Shown here one piece after another: positions 61,371 to 64,000 of a DNA stretch of 64,000 bases. A program made the translations under genes and the position numbers. The notes under the pieces were generated by a model, which saw only the letters and a program-made list of their open reading frames with translations, had not been told where the DNA came from and searched no databases. This stretch comes from Ectobacillus sp042610425 (GTDB lineage Bacteria; Bacillota; Bacilli; Bacillales; Bacillaceae_G), in assembly GCF_042610425.1 (NCBI RefSeq), contig NZ_JBGJZM010000002.1:1-64000 (forward strand), written 5' to 3'. Position 1 is the stretch's first letter. Every line of letters starts with the position of its first letter.

Positions 61371-62360
61371 GTGCTAAAGAAATTGGTTCTTATTATTTGT
61401 ATATATGTACTTGTTCCCCTTGAAGTAGCAAAAGGTGAAAGTGATAAACAGACTATTTTTACTGAAAGAATGGCTTTATATAAGGAAATGGAAGCCGTAT
61501 CACTTGTACCATGGCAATACTTTGCAGCCGTAGATCAATACGAACGTAATGTAAGGGCCGTACGAAAAGATATTCCGAAAAAGGAAACAGGTGTCATTAG
61601 TATTTATTTTAAGCCAGAGATGTGGTCAGGCCTTGGGAATCCAAATGAGCATGACCGAAATCCATTTACGATTGGATTATTTGGTGGTATGGGTCGTGAT
61701 GGTGACGGCGATGGCTACGCCGATCAAACGAATGATAAAGATACGCTGTACACGATGGCTACAATTTTGAATCACTTTGGAAGCGATAGAGATCACATTA
61801 AGATTATGCTTTGGGAACATTACAAACGCGGAAAAACAGTTGAAATGATTACCCAATATGCAAATATATATAAGCATTACAACCGATTAGACATCGAAGG
61901 GAATGTATTCCCTCTTCCTATTCGTAGCAATCATAGCTACCGTAGTACCTTTGGAGATAAGCGAAGCTTTGGTGGACGCCGCATGCATGAAGGAACAGAT
62001 ATTTTTGCTCCTTATGGTGTACCCGTTCGATCCACATGCTTTGGAACCATTGAACTTAAAGGTTGGAATCGCCTTGGAGGATGGCGCGTTGGCATTCGTG
62101 ATATGCAGAATAATTATCACTATTTTGCACACTTAGGAGGCTTTTCTAAGGAGCTACGTGTTGGACAAATCGTCGAGCCTGGAACAGTAATTGGCTATGT
62201 AGGGAGCACGGGTTACGGACCACCAGGTACTTCAGGTAAATTCCCGCCGCATCTCCATTATGGACTCTATAAAGATAACGGCATCTCCGAATGGGCATTT
62301 GACCCTTATGCACATTTATCTAACTGGGAACGGCAAGAAAGACAAAAGAAGAAGCGTTAA
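61371..62360 (+). CDS. lytH: LytH-like M23 peptidase with EF-hand/lytic-transglycosylase-like N-domain
   Basis: 329 aa, GTG start with AAAGGAC upstream. Signal peptide ~1-22. Residues ~45-155 look like a lysozyme-like fold with a Ca-binding loop 'GRDGDGDGYADQTNDKDT' (~107-124). C-terminal M23 LytM domain: HxxxD in 'MHEGTD', 'YFAHLGG' and HxH in 'HLHYGL' (~300). In B. subtilis LytH (YunA) is a sporulation L-Ala-D-Glu endopeptidase for cortex peptidoglycan. Position after lipA is conserved. Confidence 0.9.
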   Translation: MLKKLVLIICIYVLVPLEVAKGESDKQTIFTERMALYKEMEAVSLVPWQYFAAVDQYERNVRAVRKDIPKKETGVISIYFKPEMWSGLGNPNEHDRNPFTIGLFGGMGRDGDGDGYADQTNDKDTLYTMATILNHFGSDRDHIKIMLWEHYKRGKTVEMITQYANIYKHYNRLDIEGNVFPLPIRSNHSYRSTFGDKRSFGGRRMHEGTDIFAPYGVPVRSTCFGTIELKGWNRLGGWRVGIRDMQNNYHYFAHLGGFSKELRVGQIVEPGTVIGYVGSTGYGPPGTSGKFPPHLHYGLYKDNGISEWAFDPYAHLSNWERQERQKKKR

Positions 62361-62372
62361 CCAAATCATACT

Positions 62373-62400
62373 GACAGCACTAATTATGTGCTGTTTTTTA
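62373..62400 (+). terminator. terminator of lytH
   Basis: ACAGCAC/GTGCTGT hairpin followed by T6. Confidence 0.9.
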
Positions 62401-62618
62401 TATACGATTAATTTGCACTAGGGAAAAAAATGTAGCCTTATAAAATTTTTTGGCACAAATACATACAAAGTACTTGTATGAAGTTAGCAGTATGGCATAT
62501 GATAAAGATAGCAAAAAATCATATATTATGTCATTACTGCAATACGTTCATTAAAAGAGAGTCAGAAAACGCCTTATAAAGAAAAATGCGTCCCATGCAG
62601 GCAAAGAGGAGATGAAGT

Positions 62619-63923
62619 ATGGTGAGTGAAATTGCAAATAAGCTTTCACGCGATAATCAAAAAGCTGTTACCGCTGCGAACGATTCCATGTCCGGAAAGC
62701 GCAAGGGTCTCGCTGCCCTTCTTCCTTTCATCGGTCCCGCATTCATTGCTGCTATTGCGTATATAGATCCAGGAAATTACGCCACGAATATAGCAGGTGG
62801 ATCACAGTTTGGATATAAATTACTTTGGGTTATTGTCATTGCAAATCTAATGGGAATTCTGTTTCAAAACATGTCAGCAAAGCTCGGAATTGCGACAGGA
62901 AGAAGCTTACCAGAGCTTTGTAAAGAGTATTTCCCAACTTGGCTTTCCTATGTTATGTGGATTTTTTCAGAGTTTGCAGCCATGGCAACAGATTTAGCTG
63001 AATTTCTAGGAGCTGCCTTAGCATTAAACCTATTGTTTCATATGCCTATGATAGCAGCTGTTATTATAACAGGATTGATTACGTACGCGATTGTTGCATT
63101 AGATCGTTTCGGATTTCGCCCATTAGAAAAAATCATTGCCATTTTTGCTCTATCCATTAGTTTATGCTACTTAACCGAAATTGTTCTATCTCATCCATCT
63201 GTTTCACAAGTAGCCTATCATAGCGTCGTCCCTTGGATTGGTGGCAAAGATAGCATTATGATTGCAGTTGGGGTAATTGGTGCTACGGTTATGCCGCACG
63301 CCTTATACCTTCATTCGGGATTAACACAGAAACGAGTCATTGCGAAAACAGACGTTCAAAAGCTTCGTATCCAAAAATTTAGCACGATTGAAATCTATAT
63401 TGCAATGGGATTAGCAGGTCTCGTAAATATATCCATGATGGCCATGTCAGCTGCCGTATTTTATAATTCTGGCCATACAGCTGTTGGAAGCATTGAAACT
63501 GCGTATCAAACGTTAACCCCTTTGCTTGGTTCTGCGTCTGCCGCTGTGTTTTTAGGTTCATTATTAGCATCTGGCTTATCCAGTTCAGCAGTTGGCACGA
63601 TGGCTGGTCAGCTCATCATGCAAGGATTTGTTGGGTTTACTATTCCTCTATGGATTCGACGTGTGGCTACGATGCTACCCGCCTTTATCGTAGTCACAAT
63701 AGGATTAGACGCAACGAAAACCCTTGTATTAAGTCAAGTTATTCTAAGTATCGTCTTGCCGATGCCAATTATCGCACTCATCTACTTTGCTAGACAAAAA
63801 GAGTTAATGGGGATATTGGTAAACAAAAAAGTAACAACATACATTGCAATTCTATGTGCTGCCATCATTGTCTTATTAAATATTGTTCTGTTATATGAAA
63901 CGCTGTTTGATTTTGTAGGGTAA
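62619..63923 (+). CDS. mntH: Nramp-family Mn2+/metal transporter, MntH
   Basis: 434 aa with eleven membrane segments. Metal-site TM1 motif 'DPGNYATN' (50-57) and TM6 'MPHALYLHSG'. Proton-coupled Mn2+/Fe2+ uptake. Strong GAGGAGATGA ribosome site. I could not convincingly identify an MntR box in the 250 bp upstream. Ends at a strong terminator. Confidence 0.94.
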   Translation: MVSEIANKLSRDNQKAVTAANDSMSGKRKGLAALLPFIGPAFIAAIAYIDPGNYATNIAGGSQFGYKLLWVIVIANLMGILFQNMSAKLGIATGRSLPELCKEYFPTWLSYVMWIFSEFAAMATDLAEFLGAALALNLLFHMPMIAAVIITGLITYAIVALDRFGFRPLEKIIAIFALSISLCYLTEIVLSHPSVSQVAYHSVVPWIGGKDSIMIAVGVIGATVMPHALYLHSGLTQKRVIAKTDVQKLRIQKFSTIEIYIAMGLAGLVNISMMAMSAAVFYNSGHTAVGSIETAYQTLTPLLGSASAAVFLGSLLASGLSSSAVGTMAGQLIMQGFVGFTIPLWIRRVATMLPAFIVVTIGLDATKTLVLSQVILSIVLPMPIIALIYFARQKELMGILVNKKVTTYIAILCAAIIVLLNIVLLYETLFDFVG

Positions 63924-63924
63924 A

Positions 63925-63968
63925 CAAAGGCAACCGAATCTTTACATGAGATTCCGTTGCCTTTTTGT
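63925..63968 (+). terminator. terminator of mntH
   Basis: AAAGGCAACCGAATC pairs with GATTCCGTTGCCTTT (one mismatch), followed by TTG. Confidence 0.85.
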
Positions 63969-64000
63969 TAGGGCTGCTTCGAATTCGGCATTGGCAGTGC
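63968..64000 (-). CDS. possible 3' end of a minus-strand gene
   Basis: The minus strand reads ALPMPNSKQP and a TAA stop (63968-63970), placed right against the mntH terminator as a convergent gene would be. Only 10 codons are visible; product cannot be told. Confidence 0.3.
   Translation of the reverse strand, partial: ALPMPNSKQP

Noticed and set aside
62440..62480. MntR box or CATACAA..TTGTATG operator upstream of mntH
   Set aside because: The 7-bp arms have an asymmetric centre and do not match the MntR consensus.

Overview
The window comes from a low-GC Gram-positive spore former of the genus Bacillus. It most likely belongs to the Bacillus cereus group; the exact species cannot be fixed by eye. 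The evidence is gene order: many blocks follow the B. subtilis yug/kap/yui/yum/yut/yun order (yugO-pgi-yugJ-yuzA-yugI-alaT-alaR-yugF-yugE, kapB-kapD, pepA(yuiE)-yuiC-yuiB-ndh-yumC, yutM/erpA-dapF-yuzB-yutJ, yuzD-yutI-yutH-yutG, yutF-yutE, yutD-lipA-lytH). There is also a single-chain glycyl-tRNA synthetase behind a glycine T-box, and interspersed structured repeats resembling the bcr repeats of the B. cereus group. Positions 1-33 are the 5' end of a 16S rRNA gene on the minus strand, with tandem P1/P2 promoters, so an rRNA operon runs off the left edge.

Layout. 1-14.9 kb: housekeeping genes, comprising a K+ channel, glucose-6-phosphate isomerase, an iron-type alcohol dehydrogenase, the alanine aminotransferase operon, a 2-hydroxyacid dehydrogenase, a SodC-like lipoprotein lacking one expected copper ligand, the sporulation-kinase accessory genes kapB and kapD, T-box-glyQS, and bioY under a BirA operator. 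15-30 kb: a large cell-surface glycosylation island, almost all on the minus strand. It holds a canonical three-component glycosylation set behind gtaB (GtrB-like polyprenyl-phosphate glycosyltransferase, GtrA-like flippase, 898-aa YfhO). Next comes a less familiar set: GT2, two small EamA/SMR-type proteins, an orphan solute-binding lipoprotein, a YfhO-like GT-C protein, a DUF2142 protein, GT2 and DUF2304. 30.5-38.4 kb: pepA, yuiC/yuiB, a NUDIX hydrolase, type II NADH dehydrogenase, ferredoxin-NADP reductase and an MFS transporter. 38.6-42.6 kb: a second paralogous lipoprotein plus GT-C pair followed by a PIG-V-like mannosyltransferase. 43-51.7 kb: Fe-S and lysine/cell-wall genes (erpA, dapF, yutI), a second NDH-2-like protein, a FetAB-like ABC transporter, and yutH/yutG. 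51.8-55.3 kb: a SigY-type ECF sigma-factor operon with its own ABC transporter. 55.4-64 kb: a SpoVB-like flippase, yutF, yutE, glpX, yutD, lipA, lytH and mntH.

The most distinctive feature is the duplicated two-gene module 'family-3 solute-binding lipoprotein + YfhO-like GT-C membrane protein', with no ABC permease or ATPase nearby. Both copies sit beside polyprenol-sugar glycosyltransferase genes. I infer an uncharacterised surface-glycosylation system in which the binding protein is a sensor, substrate-presenting partner or acceptor. Also notable are a ~123-bp nested-hairpin repeat family (three tandem copies between yutI and yutH, one in the glyQS leader, one forming the C-terminus of YugF), two ~160-bp bcr1-like elements (one supplying the yutG stop codon), and a 27-bp exact duplication of the yutJ 3' end 1.35 kb downstream that has become one arm of a perfect palindrome. 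No tRNA, CRISPR array, prophage or intact insertion sequence was seen. Family names and B. subtilis gene symbols come from recognition by eye, not from a search.
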